Notes: generated by a model from the letters alone, not told the origin. A stretch of 64,000 nucleotides of DNA from Ferdinandcohnia sp036962685 (GCF_036962685.1 NZ_JBALOP010000020.1:1-64000); one strand, 5' to 3'; counted from the first letter of the stretch, positions 33,825 to 43,246 are shown. Translations and numbers: made by a program.

Positions 33825-34874
33825 TTAAACATGCAAAAATTTCACGCAAACTGGATATGGTACGGTTATGTCTGAGTCAATTAAAGATAGTTTTCCGGAT
33901 TGCTCATCCCTTGCATACAAGACAAGGTTGCTTGATTCTTGGTTGGAGCCAACAATGAATTTTTCAGTCGGGTCAAACACAAAATCACGTGGCCAATCTC
34001 CTTCTGAGGAAACCATTTCTACCAGTGTTAGCTCACCTGTTGCTTCATTCACTTGAAAGACAGCGATGCTATTATGCCCACGGTTTCCGCCATAGACAAA
34101 TTTCCCATCCTTCGAAATATGAATCGCACTACCTTGGCTGTTTTCTGTAAAATCCTCAGGAATCGTTGAAATAGTTTGAAGCTCAGTAAAGCTACCATTG
34201 CTGCTATCATAGGATAAAGCGACGACTTCATTGCTAATCTCTGTCATGATGTATGCATGTTTCCCATTTGGATGGAATGCAATATGTCTTGGTCCGCTTC
34301 CTGGTCGAACAGATAAACTGCTTACCTCTTTTAAAGCACCATCCTCTACCTTATAGGTAATTAGTTTGTCGATTCCTAAATCAATTGCCACGACATACTT
34401 TTCGTCTGGGGTAAAACCGGAAAAATGAGTGTGAGGCTTCTCTTGTCTTTCATGTGGTCCTTTTCCTTCATGCGCAACCACTGACAGAGAAGATTCAATG
34501 CTGCCAGTTTCACTATTCACTGAATATAGCTCAATTGTTCCTTTATGGTAGTTCCCCGTAACAACTTGGTTGTTCGCTTTGTTTACGCTGACATGGCAAG
34601 GTGATGCTCCTTCTGCAACATCAGTATTTAACGGCTTTAGCTCACCTGTTTGACCTTCTATAGAGTAAGCTGCTACACCGCCTGATTCTCCGTCTTTTAC
34701 CACGGAGTAAAGAAAACGATTGTCCTGACTTACAGTTACATATGTAGGATTTTCTAATTCTGCTACAAGCTTTACATCCTCTATTTTTTTACCATCTGTA
34801 TCTAATGTAAAAGAATAAATCCCTTTGCTGTCCCCTTTTGTATAGGTACCAACATATCCGATAAATTTGCTCAT
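33825..34874 (-). CDS. Lactonase-family beta-propeller, 6-phosphogluconolactonase-like
   Basis: The 349-residue seven-bladed propeller matches the family of E. coli YbhE (Pgl) and B. subtilis YkgB: FIGYVGTYTKGDSKGIYSF, NPTYVTVSQDNRFLYSV, GASPCHVSVNKANNQV, HTHFSGFTPDEKYVVAIDLG, GPRHIAFHPNGKHAYIMTE, WPRDFVFDPTEKFIVGSNQES. It would hydrolyse 6-phosphogluconolactone, feeding the pentose phosphate pathway. AAAGGGG precedes the chosen ATG. A terminator separates it from bglA upstream, so it probably has its own promoter. Confidence 0.85.
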   Translation of the reverse strand: MSKFIGYVGTYTKGDSKGIYSFTLDTDGKKIEDVKLVAELENPTYVTVSQDNRFLYSVVKDGESGGVAAYSIEGQTGELKPLNTDVAEGASPCHVSVNKANNQVVTGNYHKGTIELYSVNSETGSIESSLSVVAHEGKGPHERQEKPHTHFSGFTPDEKYVVAIDLGIDKLITYKVEDGALKEVSSLSVRPGSGPRHIAFHPNGKHAYIMTEISNEVVALSYDSSNGSFTELQTISTIPEDFTENSQGSAIHISKDGKFVYGGNRGHNSIAVFQVNEATGELTLVEMVSSEGDWPRDFVFDPTEKFIVGSNQESSNLVLYARDEQSGKLSLIDSDITVPYPVCVKFLHV

Positions 34875-35022
34875 TTTGTAAACCCCTTTCACTGATAGGT
34901 AATTATTTTGCTGTTACATGATATAGACAATACTAACATTCATTCTACCATTCCATATAATTGAACTGAAGCAACCTACTTCTACCTTAAGAAAGGAAAT
35001 GTGCAAGCATACCTTTTTTATA

Positions 35023-35054
35023 AAAAACAGGAGCAGCTCATGATGAACTGCCCC
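35023..35054 (-). terminator. Terminator of bglP-bglA
   Basis: On the minus strand GGGCAGTTCA, TCA, TGAGCTGCTC (one wobble) and a T-run directly follow the phospho-beta-glucosidase stop. Confidence 0.75.
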
Positions 35055-35060
35055 GTAATA

Positions 35061-36518
35061 TTAAAGTTCTTCCCCATTTGACTCAATGACTTTCTTAAAC
35101 CAATAGAAGGAATCCTTTCGACTTCTATCTAATGAGCCATTTCCTTCGTCATCCTTATCAACATAAATAAATCCATAACGCTTAGACATTTCACTTGTAG
35201 ACATTGATACTAGGTCAATTGGTCCCCATGGTAAGTAACCCAGCAAATCAACTCCGTCTCCAATGGCTTCTTTCATTTGTTCGATATGTTTACGTAAATA
35301 GTCGATTCGATAACTGTCGTGAATCGAACCATCTTCCTCGACCTTATCATAAGCTCCTAATCCGTTTTCTACGATAAATAGCGGTAATTGATAGCGGTCG
35401 TACATTTCATTAAGGACAACACGCAACCCAATTGGATCAATTTGCCATCCCCAGTCTGACGCTTCAAGATATGGATTCTTTAGTGAATTCATTAAATTAC
35501 CTTCTGTGCGCTCTCCCTCTGGGGAAGCAGATGATATCATGGACATATAGTAACTAAATGTAATGTAGTCAACTGGATATTGCTTTAAAATTTCATCGTC
35601 GCCAGTTTCCTTTTTAATATTAATATCATTTTCGATGAAGAAACGGTCCATATATTTTGGATATTCTCCCCGAGCATGTACATCAGTAAAAAATAGGTTT
35701 TCCTGGTTATCTTTTTGTGCTTTTAGCACATCTTCCGGATTTGGTGTGTATGGATAATGGCTCATTCTAGCTAACATACAACCCATTTTTCCATCTGGTA
35801 TGATTTCATGGAGCTTCTTAGTCGCAAGTGCACTTGCAATAAATTGGTGATGCATGCCTTGATATTTCGCTTGCATCGGGTTTTCTTCCTTATCAGAGAT
35901 AATTCCTGCTCCAGTATAAGGGCTGATCGCAATGATGTTAATTTCATTAAATGAAATCCAGTATCTTACTTTATCCTTATAGCGTTTGAATACAGTTTCT
36001 GCATAACGTACGAAATGGTCAATTGTTTTTCTACCAACCCACCCATTATATTTTTCAGTTAAACCATAAGGTGTTTCATAGTGAGAAAGTGTTACAACAG
36101 GCTCGATTCCATGCTTTAATAATTCATTGAATACATTATCGTAAAATTGCAATCCAGCTTCATTTGGTGTTTCGTCATAGCCATTTGGATAAATTCTAGT
36201 CCAATGGATGGAAAGACGAAATGCTTTGAAACCCATTTCTGCAAGTAAAGCAATGTCTTCTTTGTATCGGTGATAGAAATCAATTCCTTCACGCTTTGGA
36301 TAACGTGCAGTTGACTCACCACTCAATGCTTTGCGAATTTGTTCAGATGTAATTTCCATTGCATTGTCTTTTTTGCGTTGGTCTTTAGGAATGTATTCTA
36401 CGAAGTCAGCCGCAGATAACCCCTTGCCTTCTTCATCAAATGCCCCCTCAATTTGGTTAGCTGCAGTAGCGCCTCCCCATAGAAAGTTATTTGGAAATGT
36501 TAATTTAAATTGTGCCAT
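35061..36518 (-). CDS. 6-phospho-beta-glucosidase, GH1
   Basis: The 485-residue family 1 glycosidase cleaves phosphorylated beta-glucosides delivered by the neighbouring PTS permease. It begins FPNNFLWGGATAANQIEGA, has the acid/base region YWISFNEIN and the nucleophile in LFIVENGLGAYD. The phospho-sugar-binding signature is near SMSTSEMSKRYGFIYVD. It starts 28 bases after bglP. Length and motifs fit BglA/BglH-type enzymes; which aryl-glucoside is preferred cannot be read. Confidence 0.95.
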   Translation of the reverse strand: MAQFKLTFPNNFLWGGATAANQIEGAFDEEGKGLSAADFVEYIPKDQRKKDNAMEITSEQIRKALSGESTARYPKREGIDFYHRYKEDIALLAEMGFKAFRLSIHWTRIYPNGYDETPNEAGLQFYDNVFNELLKHGIEPVVTLSHYETPYGLTEKYNGWVGRKTIDHFVRYAETVFKRYKDKVRYWISFNEINIIAISPYTGAGIISDKEENPMQAKYQGMHHQFIASALATKKLHEIIPDGKMGCMLARMSHYPYTPNPEDVLKAQKDNQENLFFTDVHARGEYPKYMDRFFIENDINIKKETGDDEILKQYPVDYITFSYYMSMISSASPEGERTEGNLMNSLKNPYLEASDWGWQIDPIGLRVVLNEMYDRYQLPLFIVENGLGAYDKVEEDGSIHDSYRIDYLRKHIEQMKEAIGDGVDLLGYLPWGPIDLVSMSTSEMSKRYGFIYVDKDDEGNGSLDRSRKDSFYWFKKVIESNGEEL

Positions 36519-36546
36519 TATTTATTTCTCCTTTTCCTTTTTCTAA

Positions 36547-38412
36547 TTATTTCATTACGGTGAGTAATTTTTCACCAGTATTGATGTGTTTCATTTCTGC
36601 TGGTAAAACTTCTAAATAATCGTTTGTATTGGTAATAATAACAGGTGTTACTGTTTTATAACCTGCATCCTTAATACCTTGAATATCAAAAGTAACCAAC
36701 TTTTCACCTTTTTTCACAACTGCATCCGCAGCTACATGCGCTTCAAAATGCTTGCCATCTAATTGAACTGTGTCAATTCCAATATGAATTAGTACTTCAA
36801 TTCCATCTTCACTTACTAGACCAATCGCATGCTTTGTTGGAAATAAAGTTGCTATCTTACCATCAAATGGAGCTACAACAACCCCTTCTGTTGGTTCAAT
36901 CCCGACACCTTTACCCATTGCTGCACTCGAAAATACAGGGTCATCTACATCCTCTAATGGAATCATTTCACCTTTAATTGGTGATAAAACATCGACTGTC
37001 TTTCCAGCTTCCTTGTTTGGGGTTACTACTGGTGCGTTATCTACATTTTCAGCAACTGGCTCCTCAGCCTTTTTTCTACCTTCTGTACCAAAAATGAAAG
37101 CTAATATGGTTGCTGCAATAAATGCCGCTCCAATACCAAATACGTATCCAAGAGTAGGAGTGTAAGCTGGTATCGTTAATGCGCTGTTAAATACAAATGT
37201 GAAAACTCGTACATCAAATAAAGCAACAAATGCTCCACCAATAGCACCTGAGATTAGTACAAGTGGAATCAATCTTCTATAGCGCAAAATTAGACCATAT
37301 AAAATTGGCTCGGTAACTCCAGCAAGAATTCCTGATAAGGTTGCTGCAAAAGATAAAGAGCGTAAATCTTTATTTTTTCTTGAACGAAGGAAAATACCGA
37401 ATGCAATACCCATTTGTGCGAAAGTAGAAGCGGCGGTAATTGGCCCAATCACATCTCCTCCACGTGTGAAGTTATCAATCATAATTGGAACAACGCCCCA
37501 ATGCACGCCAAGTACCACAAGGATTGGCCAAATAAGTGCAATTAAAATTCCAGTAAGGACTGAAGAAATATCAAGCATGAATGTAACTGCATTTCCAATC
37601 CCTAAGCTAATGTACTCACCGAACGGACCAAACACCAATGCGGTAAGTGGAACCATAACTAAAATACCAATCATCGTTACGAAAAATAACTGAATGGTGT
37701 CTGGTGTTATTCGTTTTAACCATCTTTCAAATGGAGCATAAACTGCCATCGCAATAAGGATAGGGAATACGGATGATGAATAATCCGCAACAATTAATGG
37801 AATTCCAATGAAAGTTATGTCGCCTGTTCTTTCTAGTAAGGCTGTGAAATTGCTGTCTAGTAAGCCAGCCGCAACGACACCACCAACAACGGGGTTCGCG
37901 CCTAGTTTTTTTGCAGCAAAAATACCAACAAAAATTGGCAAGAAATAGAATAGGCCACTTGATGCCGCGTTTAATACCGCATATGTTGTCCCTTCAGTAT
38001 CAATCCAATTAAGAGTAGTCAGAACCGCCAGTATTGCTTTGATCATACCAGCACCTGCTAATGTAGAAATTAGCGGTGAAAAAGTACCCGATATATACTC
38101 AAATACTTTGGCGATGACCCCGGTCTTTGTTCCACCATTATTGCTATCTCCTTCATTTCCGGAAGTTATATGGTGATCATTCATAATTTCCGTATAAACT
38201 TTTCCTACCTTACCTCCTATAACGACTTGGAATTGTCCGCCTTGCTCAACTACAGTTAATACATCGGGAATATCAGACAAAGCATTTTTGTCAGCCTTAT
38301 CATGATCCTTAAGTTTAAATCTTAATCGCGTTGCGCAATGTACGAGGGAGGTTATGTTTTCTTCTCCCCCAACTAAATCAACTATTTTTTTACCTAACTC
38401 TTTGTTATTCAT
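36547..38412 (-). CDS. bglP: Beta-glucoside PTS permease, EIIBCA
   Basis: The 621-residue PTS transporter has domains in the order B, C, A. The IIB domain carries the phosphocysteine in HCATRLRF. The IIC domain has about ten membrane segments (AGAGMIKAILAVLTTL, GITEPILYGL equivalent GVTEPILYGLILRY). The IIA domain has the phospho-histidine in IEVLIHIGIDTVQLDGKHFEAHV. It phosphorylates beta-glucosides on entry. AAAGGAG sits upstream of the ATG. Expression is controlled by a leader terminator with a RAT-like antiterminator, so LicT probably regulates it. Confidence 0.94.
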   Translation of the reverse strand: MNNKELGKKIVDLVGGEENITSLVHCATRLRFKLKDHDKADKNALSDIPDVLTVVEQGGQFQVVIGGKVGKVYTEIMNDHHITSGNEGDSNNGGTKTGVIAKVFEYISGTFSPLISTLAGAGMIKAILAVLTTLNWIDTEGTTYAVLNAASSGLFYFLPIFVGIFAAKKLGANPVVGGVVAAGLLDSNFTALLERTGDITFIGIPLIVADYSSSVFPILIAMAVYAPFERWLKRITPDTIQLFFVTMIGILVMVPLTALVFGPFGEYISLGIGNAVTFMLDISSVLTGILIALIWPILVVLGVHWGVVPIMIDNFTRGGDVIGPITAASTFAQMGIAFGIFLRSRKNKDLRSLSFAATLSGILAGVTEPILYGLILRYRRLIPLVLISGAIGGAFVALFDVRVFTFVFNSALTIPAYTPTLGYVFGIGAAFIAATILAFIFGTEGRKKAEEPVAENVDNAPVVTPNKEAGKTVDVLSPIKGEMIPLEDVDDPVFSSAAMGKGVGIEPTEGVVVAPFDGKIATLFPTKHAIGLVSEDGIEVLIHIGIDTVQLDGKHFEAHVAADAVVKKGEKLVTFDIQGIKDAGYKTVTPVIITNTNDYLEVLPAEMKHINTGEKLLTVMK

Positions 38413-38442
38413 AGTTGTTTCTCCTTTATATAATTTTTGCAA

Positions 38443-38522
38443 ATAAAAAACCTGAACCAACTTAAAACACTCTTAGAGTGTATTAACTCGGTTCAGGTTA
38501 TGCCCAATTAAGGTAACATTCC
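38443..38522 (-). promoter_or_regulatory. bglP leader: divergent RAT and terminator
   Basis: On the minus strand a RAT-like segment (38495-38522, GGAATGTTACC...GGGCATAACC) overlaps the 5' arm of a terminator. The terminator stem is AACCTGAACC with GGTTCAGGTT and a T-run. The segment differs at several bases from the canonical GGATTGTTACTG...GCAGGCAAAACC seen in the two sister leaders nearby. It is probably an antitermination switch read by LicT. Confidence 0.75.
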
Positions 38523-38549
38523 TTCGAAGGATATGAAATTTACAATTTC

Positions 38550-38579
38550 AATATAGCATTTTGATTTTCCATTTGTCAA
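38550..38579 (-). promoter_or_regulatory. Sigma-A promoter of bglP
   Basis: Read on the minus strand, TTGACA (38574-38579) and TATATT (38550-38555) are 18 bases apart, immediately upstream of the RAT leader. No exact cre was noticed in this short stretch. Confidence 0.75.
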
Positions 38580-38619
38580 CGCTTTCTTCGACATATTTCA
38601 ACTTTTTTCGACAAAACCC

Positions 38620-39480
38620 TTATTCAGCCTTTTGATTTAGCAAATGGCGATTCGTGACTCGGTGAATATGCACGGTTAAATAAACTTCTTCTTCCTTAGA
38701 AATCTCCCAGCCAAATTCTTTGCTTAAATAGGTGGCAATTTTTTGCGTACACTTATATGCATCGGAGTACTTATGCTTGATCTGCTCATGGAAAAAGTCA
38801 TCAATTGAATCCATCGACTTTTCCTTACGCATATACCTCATCCCAAAGAAGCGTAGGTGTGTTAAAAACCGTTCATAATTCAAAGAGGTTTCATCCAGTT
38901 CCATTTTAAAATGGTATTTGACAATGTTTAAAATATCATTCACCATTTGAGTAATTTGAATAGCTGCCGCCATATTATCTCCCGAAAGCTGGCCGTTCAC
39001 CAAATGCAGCGCAATTGATGCCGCTTCATCTTCATCAAGCCTAATACCCGTTTCTTTTTCAATCATGTCCAGTGCATTTAATGCAATCTGGAATTCCGTC
39101 TTATAATATTTTCGAATCTCCCATAAAAGGGCATTCTTCAATTGAATCCCTTGTTTATGTCGACTAATCGCAAAGCTAAGATGATCAGTTAAGGCTACAT
39201 ATAAATAGTCATCTAGTTTATAAGGCAACTGGGTTTTGGCATAATCTAAAATTTTGGAGGATATGTTTAAATAAAGCTCTGATGTATCTTCAAGCAGTTT
39301 TGCAATCTTCTCGGAAATCCCATGCTTTTGTAGAATAAAAGTTTTCTCAATTTTTGAATCATCAATAATGTCTCCGGCCTTCCGTTGAAAGGCAAGGCCC
39401 TTTCCCATTGCGACAATCTCTTGGTTTAATTCATTTCTACACATCACCACATTATTATTTAAAACCTTCTCGATTTTCAT
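38620..39480 (-). CDS. licT: LicT/BglG-family transcription antiterminator
   Basis: The 286-residue regulator has an N-terminal RNA-binding CAT domain (MKIEKVLNNNVVMCRNELNQEIVAMGKGLAF) and two PTS-regulation domains. The PRD histidines are visible in ALTDHLSFAISRHKQ and ASIALHLVNGQ for PRD1, and RMRFFGMRYM-like LTHLRFFGMRYM and YLTVHIHRV for PRD2. It should bind RAT hairpins to prevent termination when beta-glucosides are present. Its own leader contains a RAT and terminator, so it is autoregulated. It precedes bglP in the same direction. Confidence 0.95.
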   Translation of the reverse strand: MKIEKVLNNNVVMCRNELNQEIVAMGKGLAFQRKAGDIIDDSKIEKTFILQKHGISEKIAKLLEDTSELYLNISSKILDYAKTQLPYKLDDYLYVALTDHLSFAISRHKQGIQLKNALLWEIRKYYKTEFQIALNALDMIEKETGIRLDEDEAASIALHLVNGQLSGDNMAAAIQITQMVNDILNIVKYHFKMELDETSLNYERFLTHLRFFGMRYMRKEKSMDSIDDFFHEQIKHKYSDAYKCTQKIATYLSKEFGWEISKEEEVYLTVHIHRVTNRHLLNQKAE

Positions 39481-39510
39481 GCTTACACCTCGTCCTTAGC
39501 CAAACAAAAT

Positions 39511-39595
39511 AAAAAAACCTATATTTGCACATAAGAATACCATTAATGACATTCTATCACAAACATAGGTTTTGCCTGCCGAACAGTAACAATCC
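39511..39595 (-). promoter_or_regulatory. licT leader: canonical RAT and terminator
   Basis: The minus strand shows GGATTGTTACTG...GCAGGCAAAACCT (39567-39595), the LicT RAT consensus. It overlaps the 5' arm of a terminator (AAACCTATGTTTG with CAAATATAGGTTT plus a T-run, to 39511). This is the classical mutually exclusive antiterminator/terminator arrangement. Confidence 0.9.
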
Positions 39596-39704
39596 TTTAA
39601 ATTTATTGTAAACGATTAATCTATTTATATCAAACAAATTGTTTTGTTATTTAGTTCCTTTATGCTAGACAACTTTCGTTTTCCTAAGATGGTAAGGGTT
39701 CTTC

Positions 39705-40571
39705 TTAAAGTTGATACTCCTTTAGCATCTCTTCGATTGCGAACGCTACCCCGTCCTCCTCGTTTGTTTTTGTTGTATATTTACAGATGTTCAGAATTTC
39801 CGGGTCAGCATTCCCCATGGCAACGCCACGTCCTGCCATTTCAAGCATACTTTTGTCGTTTAAATTGTCTCCCATTGACATGACATCCTTCATATCAATT
39901 CCCATACTTTCTGCTAATTCCTTAAGGGCTACGCCTTTTTTAGCTTCTGGATGGTTAAATTCCAGATTTAAATAGCCTGAAGAGGTAATGACTACTCCAG
40001 CCTCATCTTTAAGCTCATTAAACACTTGCTTATGGCTTTCCTCATCTTCCGCAAAGCTTAACAACTTATAAATTTTAAGATCATTTATGGCTTCCAGCTG
40101 TCCGTAATCCTCAACAAACTTAACACTCTCGTCCTGAAAACGCTGCTCAATCCGTTGATTAATTTCTTCATCTGTAAAATCAGGAAAAGCTGTTTTAAAC
40201 CATCTAGTCATTCTTCTTATAAACTTGTCTCTTCCAAATGAAAATAAGCCTTTGTTCGTAAAAAATTCAGTATACATCTTACCGTTATGGCATGCAGTAT
40301 ACACCTTCTTGCAAACCGACAAATCCATTGGAATATCTCGTAAAACATTTCCATCAATATCAAATGAACTAGCACCGTTTAAAGTAATAACGGGACAAGT
40401 AATCCCTACTTCCTTAAGCGGCGTATGTGCAGCATCATAGGATCTTCCCGTTACAACCACAAATTTTATCCCTTTATCTATTGCCTTTTGAATGGCGCGC
40501 ACATTTGTCTCGCTTACCTTGCTATTTTCGTTTAAAAGAGTTCCATCTAAATCTGAAGCAATCAGTTTCAT
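39705..40571 (-). CDS. HAD-superfamily Cof-type phosphatase under RAT control
   Basis: The 288-residue hydrolase shows MKLIASDLDGTLLNENSKVSE, VVTGRSYDAAH and VMSMGDNLNDKSMLEMAG, plus a Cof-type cap. It begins at MKLIASDLDG with GAGGG seven bases upstream; upstream codons fall within the leader. A canonical LicT RAT and terminator precede it, so it belongs to the beta-glucoside regulon. It may remove phosphate from an accumulated phospho-sugar, but no substrate can be assigned. It lies first in the row HAD, licT, bglP, bglA. Confidence 0.88.
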   Translation of the reverse strand: MKLIASDLDGTLLNENSKVSETNVRAIQKAIDKGIKFVVVTGRSYDAAHTPLKEVGITCPVITLNGASSFDIDGNVLRDIPMDLSVCKKVYTACHNGKMYTEFFTNKGLFSFGRDKFIRRMTRWFKTAFPDFTDEEINQRIEQRFQDESVKFVEDYGQLEAINDLKIYKLLSFAEDEESHKQVFNELKDEAGVVITSSGYLNLEFNHPEAKKGVALKELAESMGIDMKDVMSMGDNLNDKSMLEMAGRGVAMGNADPEILNICKYTTKTNEEDGVAFAIEEMLKEYQL

Positions 40572-40597
40572 CCCAAATCCCTCTTTCGTATAAAAAT

Positions 40598-40674
40598 GAA
40601 AAAACCTAAATAAACTGTCTCCTAAAAAAAGAAACACCTTACTTAGGTTTTGCCTGCTTTACCAGTAACAATCC
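40598..40674 (-). promoter_or_regulatory. HAD-gene leader: canonical RAT and terminator
   Basis: The minus strand shows GGATTGTTACTG...GCAGGCAAAACCT (40645-40674), nearly identical to the licT leader. A terminator arm AAAACCTAAGTAA pairs with TTTATTTAGGTTTT and its T-run. LicT should allow read-through into the HAD gene when its sugar is present. Confidence 0.9.
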
Positions 40675-40730
40675 TAGATTCCATTATAACAACATATACA
40701 ATTATTACAAAGTTCTTGATTATTGCATTA

Positions 40731-40766
40731 AAAAGGCTACTCACGACACGAGTAGCCTTTTTCTTT
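40731..40766 (-). terminator. Terminator of brnQ
   Basis: AAAAAGGCTACTC and GAGTAGCCTTTTT form a symmetric hairpin directly after the brnQ stop codon. Confidence 0.9.
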
Positions 40767-42110
40767 TTATTCCTCAATCGGCTCTGGATTTAAAGCACCA
40801 TGTTTGATAATACTAATCAAATATCCGATTACCCCACCGACAATCGCTGGTACAATCCAACCTAATCCTACTGAATATAGAGGAAGAATGGATGTAAATA
40901 GGTCATTGATAGCCGCAATTTTTACGCCTGCTGCATTCAATCCGTCATTAATACTTAGGACGAGTGTAACAAAAATACTAACCTGGTATACTTCTTTCCG
41001 ACCCTTGAATAGTGGGTGTAAGAATGTTAATGCCATTAAACAGATAGTCAATGGATATAGTGCCACTAGTACAGGAATTGAGAAGCTAATAATTTTACTT
41101 AAACCAAAGTTTGAGATAACTGCACTAAATAATGTAAAGATAACCGCCCATCGCTTATAAGAAAGAGCTGGAATTAATTTTGTGAAATAAGCTGCACAAG
41201 ATGTGATAAGACCGATACTTGTTGTTAAACATGCTGCAATAACGATTACAGCAAGAATTACTTTACCATACCAACCAAAAAAGTGTTGAGAAGCAGCAGC
41301 TAAAACAGCACCACCATTTTCTAAAATGCCAAAGCCTTCTACACTTGTAGCTCCTAAAAATGCAAGTGAAGAGTAGATTGCTGCTAATAATACACCAGCT
41401 ACTATTGCAACCTTACCTGTTGAAACCATGATTTCTTTTTTCGTACGTGCACCGCGTTCTTTCATGATATTAATAATGATAATTCCAAATACGAATGCTG
41501 CTAGTGCATCCATTGTGTTATAGCCTTCCTGGAAGCCTTTAAAGAAGCTATTAGTTGCATAGGTTTCTGTAGGATCTTGGATTGCCCCAATTGGATTCAC
41601 AAATGCCGCGATAATAAGAATTGCAATAACCACCAGTAAAATCGGCGTCAATACTTTTCCGACAATATCAACAATCTTACTAGACTTTAATGAAAAGTAT
41701 AATGTTAAACCGAAAAAGACGATTGTAAAAATAAATAATGGTAAGTAGCTTGATTGATTCTCTAAGAAAGGAACGATCCCAATCTCATAAGCTACCGTGT
41801 TTGTTCTTGGAATTGCAAATAAAGGACCAATTGTTAGATAAAGGGCAACGGTAAAGAAAACCCCATAAAATGGATTAACTCTGCCTGCTAGTGATTCCAA
41901 ATCACTTTTACCTGAGAAAGCTAACGCCAAGATACCAAGAACAGGTAAACCTACTCCTGTAATAAGCATCCCGAAATTCGCTGAAAAAACATTACTTCCG
42001 GCCAATTGACCTATTTGAACTGGGAATATTAAGTTCCCCGCTCCAAAGAATAATGCAAATAACATAAATCCTACTGCTATGGTGTAGCTAAATGACCCTT
42101 TTGATGACAT
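40767..42110 (-). CDS. brnQ: Branched-chain amino acid:cation symporter BrnQ
   Basis: The 447-residue carrier has about 12 hydrophobic segments. It opens with FMLFALFFGAGNLIFPVQIGQLAGSN, the family signature. Other marks are GPLFAIPRTNTVAYEIG and GYNTMDALAAFVFGIIIINIMKERG. It imports Leu, Ile and Val with sodium or protons. AGGAGGAATATAT precedes the ATG. A CodY-box-like sequence lies about 145 bases upstream, matching the known CodY control of brnQ in relatives. It is monocistronic. Confidence 0.95.
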   Translation of the reverse strand: MSSKGSFSYTIAVGFMLFALFFGAGNLIFPVQIGQLAGSNVFSANFGMLITGVGLPVLGILALAFSGKSDLESLAGRVNPFYGVFFTVALYLTIGPLFAIPRTNTVAYEIGIVPFLENQSSYLPLFIFTIVFFGLTLYFSLKSSKIVDIVGKVLTPILLVVIAILIIAAFVNPIGAIQDPTETYATNSFFKGFQEGYNTMDALAAFVFGIIIINIMKERGARTKKEIMVSTGKVAIVAGVLLAAIYSSLAFLGATSVEGFGILENGGAVLAAASQHFFGWYGKVILAVIVIAACLTTSIGLITSCAAYFTKLIPALSYKRWAVIFTLFSAVISNFGLSKIISFSIPVLVALYPLTICLMALTFLHPLFKGRKEVYQVSIFVTLVLSINDGLNAAGVKIAAINDLFTSILPLYSVGLGWIVPAIVGGVIGYLISIIKHGALNPEPIEE

Positions 42111-42252
42111 ATATATTCCTCCTAAAACACCCTAGAACATCTATTTTTCCGATAACATATCTAGAGCATAAAATTATTCTAGTAAAGTCGTCTTGCTTAC
42201 AAATCTCAATTTGATAGTCATTAATATATCACACAAAATATTCAAAATCAAC

Positions 42253-42267
42253 ACTTTTCAGAAAATA
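42253..42267. promoter_or_regulatory. CodY-box-like site upstream of brnQ
   Basis: ACTTTTCAGAAAATA matches the CodY consensus AATTTTCWGAAAATT at 13 of 15 positions. It lies in the brnQ upstream region, in AT-rich DNA. Confidence 0.5.
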
Positions 42268-42438
42268 AAATTATATCAAAATACTTTTAATAATAAATGT
42301 AAGTATTGGAATATAGTTCCATTGCACCAGAGTGATTCAGATGTCCTTCTTTCGGCCTTATTTTCCTTGAAGGAAAAACCCATTCCAACAAAGAAGTAAT
42401 GTAGTAACGAGCAAACTAAAAACGGAAGGGATGATTGA

Positions 42439-43242
42439 ATGAAGATTGCTATTTTATCCGATATTCACGTCGGCCTGAATCGCAAAAATACAGGGATGGA
42501 TATCATGTCACAGATAATAAAATGGATTGCAATCAAAAGACCCGAGGCATTTATCATAGGTGGTGACATGACAGCTGGCCCTGTAAAAAGCCTTGGTTTG
42601 TTAAATCAATTGCAAGAGGAATTTCCAAAAATGAAACTATTATTTGTCCATGGAAATCATGATATTTACCATGAAGATTCTAAATCTGCTTATGATATAC
42701 TACTTAAATTTCCTGGTAATCTGGGAAATGGTCCGGTTGAATTGAATGACGAGTGGGTTGTAATTGGTGATGGGGGCTGGTATGACTATAGCTTTGGAAT
42801 TGAAGGCTATACAGAGGAACAGTTTTCGATTGGAACATTTAATGATTTTACTTGGCCTGATAAGATTAACGCCCATTGGCCAGATTCAGACCAAATGGAA
42901 ACGAGACGCTACCTTGAAAAACTTGAAGGTTGGCTGCAAAAATATAAAGGTAAAAAGATCATTATGGTTACACATGTCGTCCCTTTCTCACGATATATAC
43001 AAGTAAAGAACGATCCCAGTTGGGACTTTTTCAATTCGATGATGGGAAGTACGCAATTTGGTGAATTAGCGGAGAAGTATCAAGTAAAAAAATATATTTT
43101 TGGCCATATCCACACGAGATATCACGAGCACTATAGAGGAATCGAAATAATCTGTAACCCGCTTGGGTATTATCCTCACGAATGGAACTCCGCTAACGCA
43201 GAGGAAGAAATTTGTTCTACCATTAAGTTTATAGAAATTTAG
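42439..43242 (+). CDS. Calcineurin-like metallophosphoesterase
   Basis: The 267-residue protein has the dinuclear metal motifs AILSDIHVG, IIGGDMT, FVHGNHDIYH, MVTHVVPFS and FGHIHTRYH. The fold hydrolyses phosphoesters of nucleotides, nucleic acids or proteins; no specificity is visible. A GGAAGGG ribosome binding site precedes the ATG. It is single, with its own terminator. Confidence 0.88.
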   Translation: MKIAILSDIHVGLNRKNTGMDIMSQIIKWIAIKRPEAFIIGGDMTAGPVKSLGLLNQLQEEFPKMKLLFVHGNHDIYHEDSKSAYDILLKFPGNLGNGPVELNDEWVVIGDGGWYDYSFGIEGYTEEQFSIGTFNDFTWPDKINAHWPDSDQMETRRYLEKLEGWLQKYKGKKIIMVTHVVPFSRYIQVKNDPSWDFFNSMMGSTQFGELAEKYQVKKYIFGHIHTRYHEHYRGIEIICNPLGYYPHEWNSANAEEEICSTIKFIEI

Positions 43243-43246
43243 ATGT

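Noticed and set aside
42111..42438. Possible T-box or other riboswitch before brnQ
   Set aside because: No T-box core, specifier loop or terminator/antiterminator pair is visible; the region is simply AT-rich with a CodY-like box.
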